A DNA stretch of 64,000 nucleotides, taken from positions 186,001 through 250,000 of the forward strand of contig NZ_JAUSRF010000002.1 in NCBI RefSeq assembly GCF_030811685.1, written 5' to 3'. The notes beneath the pieces are model-generated. The model ran no database searches. It had not been told where the DNA came from and saw nothing but the letters and a program-made list of their open reading frames with translations. This document shows positions 35,437 through 42,827 of this stretch, one piece after another. The DNA comes from Neorhizobium huautlense (lineage in GTDB: Bacteria; Pseudomonadota; Alphaproteobacteria; Rhizobiales; Rhizobiaceae). Each line of letters begins with the position of its first letter. Position 1 is the stretch's first letter. A program made the translations under genes and the position numbers.

Positions 35437-36000
35437 TCAGCTGCCGAAGGCGCGGGCCGTGATGGCGGCATCGCCCGGGTCGGGACCAAAGTCGCTTTCG
35501 CCGGTCACGCCCAGCAGTTCCTGCAGGCGGGTGCGGGCGCGGCTGACGCGGCTCTTGATCGTCCCGACGGCGCAACCGCAGATCTCGGCAGCTTCCTCAT
35601 AGGCAAAACCGGCGGCACCGACGAGAACGATGGCTTCGCGCTGGTCGTCCGGCAGCTTGTCCAGCGCCTTGCGGAAATCCTGAAGGTCGAGGCGGCCATA
35701 TTGTTCCGGATGCACGGAAAAGCGCTCCGAAAACAGACCGTCACTATCCTGCACTTCACGGCCACGCTTGCGCATCTGGCTGTAGAATTCGTTGCGCAGG
35801 ATGGTGAACAGCCAGGCACGCATGTTGGTGCCGGCGGTAAAGCTGGTCTGGTTGGCCCAGGCTTTCATGATCGTGTCCTGCACCAGATCGTCCGCCTTGT
35901 CGTGTCGGCCGGTGAGAGACACCGCGAAGGCACGAAGATTAGGCAGGGATGCAAGGAGGTCGCGCTTGAAAGCGCGGTCGGCAAGTTCCTGCTCTGTCAT
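35437..36000 (-). CDS. ecfG: General stress response ECF sigma factor EcfG
   Basis: 187 residues. Region 2 (LVQDTIMKAWANQTSF; NMRAWLFTILRNEFYSQMRKRGREVQ) and region 4 (LPDDQREAIVLVGAAGFAYEEAAEICGCAVGTIKSRVSRARTRL) of the EcfG/RpoE2 group. It directs RNA polymerase to GGAAC-N16-CGTT promoters. The ATG at 36000 has GGGGACG upstream and begins one base after the nepR stop, so the two are coupled. It lacks a transmembrane or separate anti-sigma domain. NepR holds it inactive; phosphorylated PhyR frees it. Confidence 0.93.
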   Translation of the reverse strand: MTEQELADRAFKRDLLASLPNLRAFAVSLTGRHDKADDLVQDTIMKAWANQTSFTAGTNMRAWLFTILRNEFYSQMRKRGREVQDSDGLFSERFSVHPEQYGRLDLQDFRKALDKLPDDQREAIVLVGAAGFAYEEAAEICGCAVGTIKSRVSRARTRLQELLGVTGESDFGPDPGDAAITARAFGS

Positions 36001-36001
36001 G

Positions 36002-36214
36002 TTACGTCCCCGATTTCGCGTTTTTCTCGGCCTGTTCAAGGCGTTCGAGAAGGTCGAGAAAACGGTCAGGAATACCTTCTTCCTGTACGGCATCATAAAA
36101 ATCGCGCAGCTTGCGCGAGATTGCCGCGTTGGGAAGCATCGCACCGGGCCTGTAATCTTTCGCTTGCGCTGTCGTCATTGTTTTTTCTTTTTTTCTGCTA
36201 TCTTGTTCACTCAT
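36002..36214 (-). CDS. nepR: Anti-sigma factor NepR
   Basis: About 70 residues. The NepR core is clear: ISRKLRDFYDAVQEEGIPDRFLDLLERLEQAEK (about residues 32-64), two helices that grip EcfG. The start is uncertain; ATG at 36214 gives 70 residues, while ATG at 36178 gives 58 and has an A-rich AGAAAAAAAGAA upstream. It sits before ecfG in the same operon and is transcribed from a sigma-EcfG-like promoter divergent from phyR. Confidence 0.88.
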   Translation of the reverse strand: MSEQDSRKKEKTMTTAQAKDYRPGAMLPNAAISRKLRDFYDAVQEEGIPDRFLDLLERLEQAEKNAKSGT

Positions 36215-36250
36215 CACGCGGGCAGCCTGTTGCGATATCACTGACAACAG

Positions 36251-36275
36251 AATGCACGACGACCAAAAAAGTTCC
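36251..36275 (-). promoter_or_regulatory. Sigma-EcfG-like promoter of nepR-ecfG
   Basis: On the minus strand GGAAC (36275-36271), 16 bp, CATT (36254-36251), one mismatch from CGTT. Autoregulation of nepR-ecfG is typical of this system. Confidence 0.65.
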
Positions 36276-36284
36276 GTTACGGTC

Positions 36285-36309
36285 GGAACTTTTTTTGTCG
36301 CCGACCGTT
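36285..36309 (+). promoter_or_regulatory. Sigma-EcfG promoter of phyR
   Basis: GGAAC (36285-36289), 16 bp, CGTT (36306-36309), an exact consensus. Its -35 and the -35 of the divergent nepR promoter form a 12-bp perfect palindrome (AAAAAAGTTCCG, 7-bp centre, complement). Confidence 0.85.
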
Positions 36310-36354
36310 TCAAGCCAGTTAGTTGCCCGCTGGGGCTCAGGGGAGAATTTATTT

Positions 36355-37149
36355 ATGTCACTCACCACGCGCGTCGCGTCTCACCTTCCTTACCTGCGTC
36401 GATACGCTCGTGCCGTCACCGGATCGCAGACATCAGGTGACGCCTATGTTGCCGCGGTCCTCGAAGCCCTGATTGCCGATATCTCGATCTTTCCCGAGAC
36501 GTCGAAGGATCGCGTTTCGCTGTATAAACTTTTCGTTGCGATCTTTGGTTCCACATCCATCGAAATCCGCCCGATCGAATCCCCGTTTGCTTGGGAACAG
36601 CGCGCCGTCGCCAATCTCTCTGCTTTGCCGTCGAAGGCACGTCATGCATTCCTGCTGATCTCGGTCGAAGGTTTCACCATCGAGGAAACCGCCGAAATTC
36701 TCGACATCAGCGCCGATGAGACGACACAGCTTCTCGACGAAGCATCGCGTGAGATTTCCCGCCAGGTGGCCACCGACATCATGATCATCGAGGACGAGCC
36801 GCTGATCGCGCTCGATATCGAGCAGATGGTTCAGGATCTCGGCCACCGCGTCACCGGTGTCGCCCGTACACACAAGGAAGCGATTTCGCTGTTCCAGACC
36901 TCGCAGCCGAAAATGGTTCTGGCAGATATCCAGCTCGCCGATGGCAGCTCGGGCATCGATGCCGTCAACGAGATCCTCAAGACCTCCAGCGTGCCGGTGA
37001 TCTTCATCACCGCATTCCCGGAACGTCTCTTGACCGGAGAACGCCCGGAGCCGGCCTTCCTCGTCACCAAGCCGTTCAACCCGGACATGGTGAAGGCGCT
37101 GATCAGCCAGGCGCTGTTCTTCAATGAGGCCGTCAAGGCAGCCGCCTGA
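36355..37149 (+). CDS. phyR: PhyR, anti-anti-sigma response regulator of the general stress response
   Basis: 264 residues. The sigma-like N-terminal half (1-135) mimics EcfG (LPSKARHAFLLISVEGFTIEETAEILDISADETTQLLDEA). The receiver half (about 141-260) has Glu146-Asp147, phosphoacceptor Asp191 (MVLADIQLADG) and Lys in VTKPF. When phosphorylated it binds NepR and releases EcfG. The ATG at 36355 follows GGGGAGAATTTATTT. It is divergent from nepR-ecfG, the conserved arrangement in alphaproteobacteria. Confidence 0.95.
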   Translation: MSLTTRVASHLPYLRRYARAVTGSQTSGDAYVAAVLEALIADISIFPETSKDRVSLYKLFVAIFGSTSIEIRPIESPFAWEQRAVANLSALPSKARHAFLLISVEGFTIEETAEILDISADETTQLLDEASREISRQVATDIMIIEDEPLIALDIEQMVQDLGHRVTGVARTHKEAISLFQTSQPKMVLADIQLADGSSGIDAVNEILKTSSVPVIFITAFPERLLTGERPEPAFLVTKPFNPDMVKALISQALFFNEAVKAAA

Positions 37150-37178
37150 CGGGACCAGCGGGATATTGATTGAGATCA

Positions 37179-37203
37179 GGAACAAAGCAGGCATGGCGAC
37201 GTT
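37179..37203 (+). promoter_or_regulatory. Sigma-EcfG promoter of the DUF1328 gene
   Basis: GGAAC (37179-37183), 16 bp, CGTT (37200-37203), exact consensus. It lies 30 bp upstream of the small membrane protein gene and may also drive the kinase gene behind it. Confidence 0.82.
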
Positions 37204-37232
37204 CTTTCGCAAGAAAACGAAAGGAAATCGCC

Positions 37233-37397
37233 ATGTTGTACTACGCTCTGGTGTTTCTCGTGATCGCGCTGATTGCCGGCGCTCTCGGGTTTGGTGGAGT
37301 GGCTGGAACGGCGGCGGGCATTGCCCAGATCCTGTTCTATGTGTTTCTGGTTCTTCTGCTCATATCTCTGGTTCTCGGCTTGTTCAGGCGAACCTGA
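37233..37397 (+). CDS. DUF1328 small membrane protein
   Basis: 54 residues with two membrane helices (about 3-21 and 29-51) joined by a Gly/Ala-rich turn ([14 protein letters not shown]). This is the typical DUF1328 (YtjA-like) form, found in stress regulons. AAGGAAATCGCC precedes the ATG. Function unknown; the exact stress promoter upstream argues for a general stress role. Confidence 0.85.
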   Translation: MLYYALVFLVIALIAGALGFGGVAGTAAGIAQILFYVFLVLLLISLVLGLFRRT

Positions 37398-37482
37398 CTA
37401 AATATAAGAAATATTCTTGATCAACCGGATGCCGGTTCCCGGCATTCGGTACTTCCTTTCAGTTAGACAAGCAGGCGGGGTG

Positions 37483-38493
37483 ATGCAGTTGCAGCATCAG
37501 CTGACATGGCAGCAGGCCGGTGAGAGTGATGACAAGCTCCAAGGCTTCTTCATGCCCGCGCTCGTGGATCTCGGCGCCAGCATCATCATCCAGAATGCTG
37601 CGCGCGATTATCTGTTCGTGACCAATCTGCCGTCGACCTGGGAAATCCCGGCGAGTGGAAAGCCCTGCGACCGCAGCCTGTTCGGTGACGAAATCGCCGA
37701 CAAGCTGCGCACGATCAAGGATGCGATCAAGAAGAGCGGCGACAAGGCGCATATCGAAATCGCCGTCGGTTCCGAAGATGTGTTCGAATTCCGTGTTCAG
37801 GCCGTCAGCCTATCACAGGGCGACATGCATCTGGTTACCACGATCATCGATCGATCCGAAGAGCGCCACCGCGAGCGGCTTTTGCGCGCGCTCCTGCGCG
37901 AAGTCAGCCATCGCTCGAAAAACCTGCTCGCCATCATCCAGAGCATCGCGCTGCAGACGGCGCGTTATTCCGGCACGCTGGACGGGTTCCTCAACAAGTT
38001 CCGCGGCAGGCTTTATTCACTGTCGCAGAGCCAGGACCTCATCACGGACAGTAGCTGGCGCGGCGCGTATTTCCGCGAGCTTGTCGAACAGCAGACCCAG
38101 AAATATCTGCCGGAAAATGCGCATCTGGTCGTCGTCAAGGGCGACGATGTGCTTTTGACGCCGAATGCCTCGTTGCATATCGGTCTCGCCTTGCACGAGC
38201 TGATCGTCAATGCCGTCAGCCACGGCTCGCTTCTGACCTCCCGCCGCGCCATCGAAGTGACTTGCAGCCGTGTGCTTGTGGATGGTCACGACAGTCTGGA
38301 AGTGTTCTGGCTGGAAAAGCTCGATCCTTCGGCCAATGACAGTCTCGTCAACGAAGAAACGCTCAAGGGTCATTTCGGCAGTACCGTTCTCGAGCGTGTC
38401 GTTCCGGCCTCGGTCAACGGCAAAGCGCAGTATGCGATTTCCGACAAGGAAATTTCCTACAGCCTGACTTTTCCGCTCGACGTTGCGGAATGA
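37483..38493 (+). CDS. HWE/HisKA_2-type histidine kinase, probable stress-response sensor
   Basis: 336 residues, no membrane helix. A PAS-like N-terminal domain at about 25-125 is followed by the HisKA_2/HWE phosphoacceptor helix with His143 (REVSHRSKNLLAIIQSIA) and an ATPase domain with N box LALHELIVNAVSHG (about 231-244). Kinases of this group phosphorylate PhyR in other alphaproteobacteria, and its position next to phyR supports that. The C-terminal G boxes are weak, as usual for HWE kinases. Start uncertain: ATG 37483 with GGCGGGG just upstream; longer frames to 37417 exist. Confidence 0.85.
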   Translation: MQLQHQLTWQQAGESDDKLQGFFMPALVDLGASIIIQNAARDYLFVTNLPSTWEIPASGKPCDRSLFGDEIADKLRTIKDAIKKSGDKAHIEIAVGSEDVFEFRVQAVSLSQGDMHLVTTIIDRSEERHRERLLRALLREVSHRSKNLLAIIQSIALQTARYSGTLDGFLNKFRGRLYSLSQSQDLITDSSWRGAYFRELVEQQTQKYLPENAHLVVVKGDDVLLTPNASLHIGLALHELIVNAVSHGSLLTSRRAIEVTCSRVLVDGHDSLEVFWLEKLDPSANDSLVNEETLKGHFGSTVLERVVPASVNGKAQYAISDKEISYSLTFPLDVAE

Positions 38494-38560
38494 TTTTGTT
38501 GGCCTTTCCGGCCGGAGCTTAAAAAAATCGGTCACTTTCGAATTTTTTCTGTGAGCCGCC

Positions 38561-38585
38561 GGAACCAATTTTGAGCAAGTCCGTT
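38561..38585 (+). promoter_or_regulatory. Sigma-EcfG promoter of a candidate small RNA
   Basis: GGAAC (38561-38565), 16 bp, CGTT (38582-38585), exact consensus. No protein-coding gene follows on the plus strand. The next gene is on the opposite strand. Confidence 0.8.
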
Positions 38586-38591
38586 ATCACT

Positions 38592-38704
38592 ATATCTGGA
38601 AGCGCCCCCGTCCCCCGCCCTTCAAGCTTCCAGGTAAACTCTTCATCCCCCTCGAAGAGACGATCTGGCTCGGTTTCCCTCGGAAACCGGGCCAGTTCTT
38701 TTTT
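38592..38704 (+). ncRNA. Candidate stress-induced small RNA with C-rich loops
   Basis: About 113 nt from the expected transcription start to a T tract. Hairpin 1: CTGGAAGC (38596-38603) with GCTTCCAG (38626-38633), enclosing a 22-nt loop of which 14 are C. Hairpin 2: CTCTTC (38639-38644) with GAAGAG (38654-38659), enclosing a 9-nt loop containing CCCCC. Hairpin 3: a 14-bp stem (38665-38678 with 38682-38695, one G-U pair), CTC loop, then TTCTTTTTT (38696-38704), a strong intrinsic terminator. C-rich loops pair with G-rich ribosome sites, and the stress-sigma-dependent RNA GsrN of Caulobacter also uses a C-rich loop. Homology to GsrN is not claimed. No credible ORF overlaps it. The 5' end is inferred from the promoter position. 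Confidence 0.75.
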
Positions 38705-38713
38705 GGGCATTTC

Positions 38714-39637
38714 TCAATGCTTCAATGCACGCGGGTCGAGCGCATCGCGAATGGCGTCACCGATATAGTTGACGCTGAGCACGGTTGCCGAAATCGCCAG
38801 CCCCGGCCACAGCACACGCGATGGCGTCAGCTGCAGAAAATTGGCGCCGTCGAAAAGAAGGCGTCCCCAAGTGGGGAAATCGGATGGAAACCCCAGGCCG
38901 AGGAAGCTGAGCGCCGATTCCGTGATGATCGCCGAGGCAATGCCGAGCGTTGCCGATACCATGATCGATGACAGGACATTGGGCAGGATGTGCCGCAGGA
39001 TGATGCGGTATTCTCGCATGCCACTGGATTTCGCTGCGAGCACGAATTCCTGACTTTTGACAGCCAAGACATCGCCGCGCACGATGCGGGCAGTATGCAT
39101 CCAGCTGGTAATGCCGATCACGAAAACGACCAGAAAGAAGATGCCGGTTTCCGGGCCGAAGGCAGCCCGTAGCGTGTCGCGAAACAGCATGATCACCACC
39201 AGCAGCAGCGGCAATAGCGGCAGTGCCAGAAACAGGTCGGTCAGGCGCATCAGCGGCCCGTCGATGCGGCGGAAATAACCGGAGAGAAGGCCGACCAGCG
39301 TGCCGAGAAACAGGGCAAGCAGCATGGCGGTGAAACCGACGGCAAGCGAGATGCGGCCACCGGCCAGAACCTGTGCCAGCATGTCCTTGCCGAGATTGTC
39401 GGTGCCAAAAGGATGCGCCAGCGACGGCCACTGGTTCTTGTCGCGAATGTTGATGGCATTGGGCGCGACGGTGTGGATGTAAGGCCCCACAAACACGGCC
39501 AGCACGATGAAAATGAAGACGCCCAGCCCGACGACACCGCCCCGATGGGCGCGGAACTGGTGCCATATATCGCCGAATGCCGAGCGGGCGGGTGTGGCCG
39601 CCACGGTGGGTGTGGTTGTGATTGTAACATCAGTCAT
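38714..39637 (-). CDS. Peptide-type ABC transporter permease (DppC/OppC type, third module)
   Basis: 307 residues. OppC_N segment, then FGTDNLGKDMLAQVLAGGRISLAVG and the EAA loop KSQEFVLAAKSSGMREYRIILRHILPN (about 195-221). About six helices. The ATG at 39637 has GAGGA upstream and overlaps the end of the preceding permease gene by 8 bp. It is last in the minus-strand operon, ending 9 bp from the candidate small RNA terminator on the other strand. Confidence 0.9.
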   Translation of the reverse strand: MTDVTITTTPTVAATPARSAFGDIWHQFRAHRGGVVGLGVFIFIVLAVFVGPYIHTVAPNAINIRDKNQWPSLAHPFGTDNLGKDMLAQVLAGGRISLAVGFTAMLLALFLGTLVGLLSGYFRRIDGPLMRLTDLFLALPLLPLLLVVIMLFRDTLRAAFGPETGIFFLVVFVIGITSWMHTARIVRGDVLAVKSQEFVLAAKSSGMREYRIILRHILPNVLSSIMVSATLGIASAIITESALSFLGLGFPSDFPTWGRLLFDGANFLQLTPSRVLWPGLAISATVLSVNYIGDAIRDALDPRALKH

Positions 39638-40640
39638 AACGGATCCTCGGGTCGAGAATGCCGTAGAGAACATCGGCAATCAGGTTGAAGAGGACGATCA
39701 GCACCGCGAAGATGAAGGTGAGCGTCTGCACCAGCGGCATGTCGGCGCCCTGAACGGCGGTGATCAGCAATTGCCCGAGCCCATTCACGCGAAAAATCTG
39801 TTCGGTGATGATGGCGCCGGAAAAGATCGTCGGCACGCCGAGCGCAATCACGGTCACGACCGGGATCAGGCTGTTGCGCAGCACATGCACCAGAAGAACG
39901 GCCTTTTCCTTGACGCCCTTGGCGCGGGCGGTGCGGACATAATCCTGATGCAGGTTATCCAGCATGGAGGCGCGCACGAAGCGGGTGATCTGCGAGGCGT
40001 TGTAAAGCGCCAGCACGGCGACGGGCAGCACCATCTGTTTCATCTGCGCCATGAAACTAGCAAAATCCGTGACCCGCAGATTGGTGTCGTAAACCGAGGG
40101 AAACCATTGCAGGTAGGAGGAGAAGATGACGATCAGCAGCACGCCGGTGAAGAAGGTCGGTACCGAATAACCGACCATCGAAACGAATGTGCCGATCTGG
40201 TCAAAGATCGAATATTGCTTGTACGCCGAGATGACGCCGATCGGGATGGCAATGAGGATGCCGAACAGATAAGCGAGGCCGACGACCCAGAGCGTCTGCG
40301 GCAGGCGCTGGACGATGAGATCGACCACCGGGCTGCGGGTGGCCCATGACAGGACGCGCATGCGCTCTCCATCACCGAACTGCCAGCCGGTGAGGCTTTC
40401 AAAAATGTTGATCGGTTCGTTGATGAAAAACTGCTGCAGCCATTTCATGTAACGGATGAGAAAAGGCTGATCGAGGCCGAGCGAGGCGCGGATTTGTTCT
40501 CGCACTTCCGGTGGAATGGTGAGCGGCAGATCGCCGGTCGGATCGTTGGGGGCGAGATCCAGCAGCGCGAAAATCACGAAGCTGATGACCAGCAGGGTCG
40601 GGATTGCAAAAAACAATCGCCGCAATGTGTATGTGAACAT
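39630..40640 (-). CDS. Peptide-type ABC transporter permease (DppB/OppB type, third module)
   Basis: 336 residues, six helices. LLDLAPNDPTGDLPLTIPPEVREQIRASLGLDQPFLIRYMKWLQ is the DppB/OppB N-terminal pattern; the EAA loop is QDYVRTARAKGVKEKAVLLVHVLRN (about 232-256). The periplasmic loop around 80-120 is longer than usual. GGAG precedes the ATG at 40640. Confidence 0.9.
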   Translation of the reverse strand: MFTYTLRRLFFAIPTLLVISFVIFALLDLAPNDPTGDLPLTIPPEVREQIRASLGLDQPFLIRYMKWLQQFFINEPINIFESLTGWQFGDGERMRVLSWATRSPVVDLIVQRLPQTLWVVGLAYLFGILIAIPIGVISAYKQYSIFDQIGTFVSMVGYSVPTFFTGVLLIVIFSSYLQWFPSVYDTNLRVTDFASFMAQMKQMVLPVAVLALYNASQITRFVRASMLDNLHQDYVRTARAKGVKEKAVLLVHVLRNSLIPVVTVIALGVPTIFSGAIITEQIFRVNGLGQLLITAVQGADMPLVQTLTFIFAVLIVLFNLIADVLYGILDPRIRYD

Positions 40641-40755
40641 CCGGGGTCTCCAGACTGCAGCACGGCCGGCCATTTCCGGCACCGGCGGTGGCTGCAGGTT
40701 TACAAGACCGCCGCATCATCAAGCGGACGATGCGGCAGCGCGGAGATAGGGTGCG

Positions 40756-40784
40756 GCCGGGCCTGAAGCGGCAGGAGGCCCGGC
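40756..40784 (-). terminator. Hairpin between binding-protein and permease genes (third module)
   Basis: A perfect 9-bp stem GCCGGGCCT/AGGCCCGGC with an 11-nt loop, 8 bp after the binding-protein stop on the minus strand. No T tract, so it fits a stabilising 3' hairpin or weak attenuator better than a full terminator. Confidence 0.5.
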
Positions 40785-40792
40785 GGCGACCA

Positions 40793-42502
40793 TCACTTCT
40801 TGCGATGCCAGTCCGCGATATTCCAGACCTGGCTGTCCCAGGAGTTCATCTTGATGCCTTCCAGCGTGACGGCGAAGGAGGACTGATCGCCGCGATGGAC
40901 AAGCGGGATATGCGCGCCTTCTTCGGTCAGCATGTCGTTGAGCTGTTTTGCCAGTTCAGCGCGTTTTTCCAGCTCTGCCGTCTTGGAGAGCGTGCCGACC
41001 AGCTTGTCGAACTCCGGGTTGCAATAACGCGGAATGTTCTGGCCCTGCCAGCCGTTGGATGGGCCCGGCATCTTGTCGCACAGCCATTCCGCCAGATATT
41101 TTTCCGGGTCGGTGCCGTCGAAATTGTTGGTATACATCAGCACGTCGGCATAAAATTTCTGGAACGTATCCGGGCTTGCCGGATCGCCGCCGAAGAACAC
41201 GGAAGCGGAAGCGTTGCGCAGTTCAGCGCCGACGCCGATCTCCGCCCACATCGATTTCACCAGTTCCTGCGTTGCCTGACGCACGGAGTTGGTGGAGGTC
41301 GAATAGAGGAAATTGAGCTTTACGCCGTCCTTGGCGCGAATACCGTCGCCACCCTTTACCCAGCCGGCATCATCCAGCAGCTTGTTGGCGCCTTCGACAT
41401 CGGCTTTCAGGCACCAGCTGTCATTCTTGGTGGAGGCGACAGCTTCCGGTGCGGGCACGATATTGCAGGTCGGCTTGCCGGATTTGCCGTAACCGGCCTC
41501 GACGATGATATCGCGGTCGATGGCGAGCGACAGCGCGCGGCGCACGGCCGGGTCCTTCAGCGCCGGATGCGGGCCGGCTTCGGCGGTGGAGCGTTTAGGC
41601 CCGAGCGCCGGGTCCGGATTGGTCCAGTTGAGGTTGATACGCTCGACCTGGGTGCCGAAGGAGATTTCCAGACGGCCCTTGCCTGATGCCATCATGGTTT
41701 CCAGCACTTCCGGCTCGACCTGCGCATTCCAGGCATAGTCGTATTCGCCGGTTTCCAGAACGGCGCGGGCAGCGGATGCCGCGTCACCGCCACCCTTCAG
41801 GGTGATGGAGGCGAAAGCAGGCTTGGCGGCATCGCGGTAATTCGGATTGGCCTTGAAGGTGACGACGTCGTTCGGCTTGAAATCGGTGACCATGAACGCG
41901 CCGGTGCCGATCGGGCCAAAGTTGGCGGCCGTGCAGCCGGGTGCCTTGGTGCCGAGGCAATCCTTGAACTGAGCCGCCTGGATGATCGGTGACTGGCCGC
42001 CGACAAAGGCGGAATAGGGGTAGGGTTTCGGTTCTTCGAAAGTGATTTTGACCGTGTGCGGATCGACGGCCTCGACATTTTTCACACCCTCATACTGGGC
42101 GCGCTGGGCGCAGCCACCATCGGGCGCCGTGCAATATTTCCAGGTGAAAATCACGTCTTCGGCGGTGAAGGCCGTGCCGTCCGACCATTTGACATCGGGC
42201 TTCAGCTTCCATGTCATGCTCAGCAGATCTTTTGCGACGCCGCCGTTTTCAACGGTCGGGATCTCGGTGGCCAGCCACGGCACCAGCTCGCCCTTTTCAT
42301 CGGTGCGGGCCAGCGGCTCGATGACAATAGAGGAGGCAAGCATTTCCTTGGTGCCGGCGGACAGGAACGGGTTCATCGTCGAGACGGCCTGCCAGAACAG
42401 GATCTTCAGATCACCGTCCGTTCCCCGTTCGGCATGTGCCGGACCGATCGCCAAGGCCAGCGCGGCCACCGTGCCGGCCAGAAGCGTTTTCAGATTTTTC
42501 AT
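40793..42502 (-). CDS. Peptide-type ABC transporter binding protein (third module)
   Basis: 569 residues with a signal peptide cut after GPAHA (about residue 24). SBP_bac_5 family: TWKLKPDVKWSDGTAFTAEDVIFTWKY, GTGAFMVTDFKPNDVVTFKANPNYR. It contains six or so cysteines (for example YCTAPDGGCAQ, DCLGTKAPGCTA), consistent with disulfides in the periplasm. GGGGAATGGC precedes the ATG. Its ATPase is encoded on the divergent strand 1.5 kb away. The substrate may be a peptide or acylated amino acid, given the M20 amidohydrolase gene opposite. Confidence 0.88.
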   Translation of the reverse strand: MKNLKTLLAGTVAALALAIGPAHAERGTDGDLKILFWQAVSTMNPFLSAGTKEMLASSIVIEPLARTDEKGELVPWLATEIPTVENGGVAKDLLSMTWKLKPDVKWSDGTAFTAEDVIFTWKYCTAPDGGCAQRAQYEGVKNVEAVDPHTVKITFEEPKPYPYSAFVGGQSPIIQAAQFKDCLGTKAPGCTAANFGPIGTGAFMVTDFKPNDVVTFKANPNYRDAAKPAFASITLKGGGDAASAARAVLETGEYDYAWNAQVEPEVLETMMASGKGRLEISFGTQVERINLNWTNPDPALGPKRSTAEAGPHPALKDPAVRRALSLAIDRDIIVEAGYGKSGKPTCNIVPAPEAVASTKNDSWCLKADVEGANKLLDDAGWVKGGDGIRAKDGVKLNFLYSTSTNSVRQATQELVKSMWAEIGVGAELRNASASVFFGGDPASPDTFQKFYADVLMYTNNFDGTDPEKYLAEWLCDKMPGPSNGWQGQNIPRYCNPEFDKLVGTLSKTAELEKRAELAKQLNDMLTEEGAHIPLVHRGDQSSFAVTLEGIKMNSWDSQVWNIADWHRKK

Positions 42503-42827
42503 TTGCCATTCCCCTTGTTGTTCTCTTATGAGTTGTGAATATGACAATGCGCTGATGTACGCGCAGAATGCAAATCGACGATCAAGGGGCTGTTGTTCAA
42601 GCCTCTGCTTTTACAGTCGAAATGCTTTTCCATTCCTCCTTGCCGGCTTGTGTTCAGGAACGTGATCACTGCGTTCCCATGCGCTTGTGATCAAATTTTG
42701 TGCCATCTAAGCACGGGCCTATTTTTCGTTCAAGATGGAAATTTGCAGCTTGCAAAAGGGTCCGGTCGCGTCGCAATATCCCTGAAAATAGAGTGGGAAA
42801 TAACGATAAAACAACGAGGTCTTGCGA
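42503..42827. other. 325-bp divergent intergenic region of the third peptide module
   Basis: No credible ORF. It holds both divergent promoters, which I could not place, two GTGATCA sites (listed separately) and a short inverted repeat TTGCA-GCT-TGCAA. Confidence 0.5.
42662..42693. promoter_or_regulatory. Paired GTGATCA sites, possible operator
   Basis: GTGATCAC (42662-42669) is a full palindrome and GTGATCA recurs at 42687-42693, 25 bp centre to centre. This phasing is close to whole helical turns and lies midway between the divergent operons. No regulator is encoded next door. Confidence 0.3.

Noticed and set aside
38519-38768. Short open frames on both strands overlapping the small RNA
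   Set aside because: No ribosome sites and no recognisable sequence. The plus-strand one starts before the expected transcript start, and both run through the terminator hairpin.
42657-42675. GGAAC followed by CGTT upstream of the M20 gene
   Set aside because: The spacer is only 10 bp, which sigma-EcfG does not accept.
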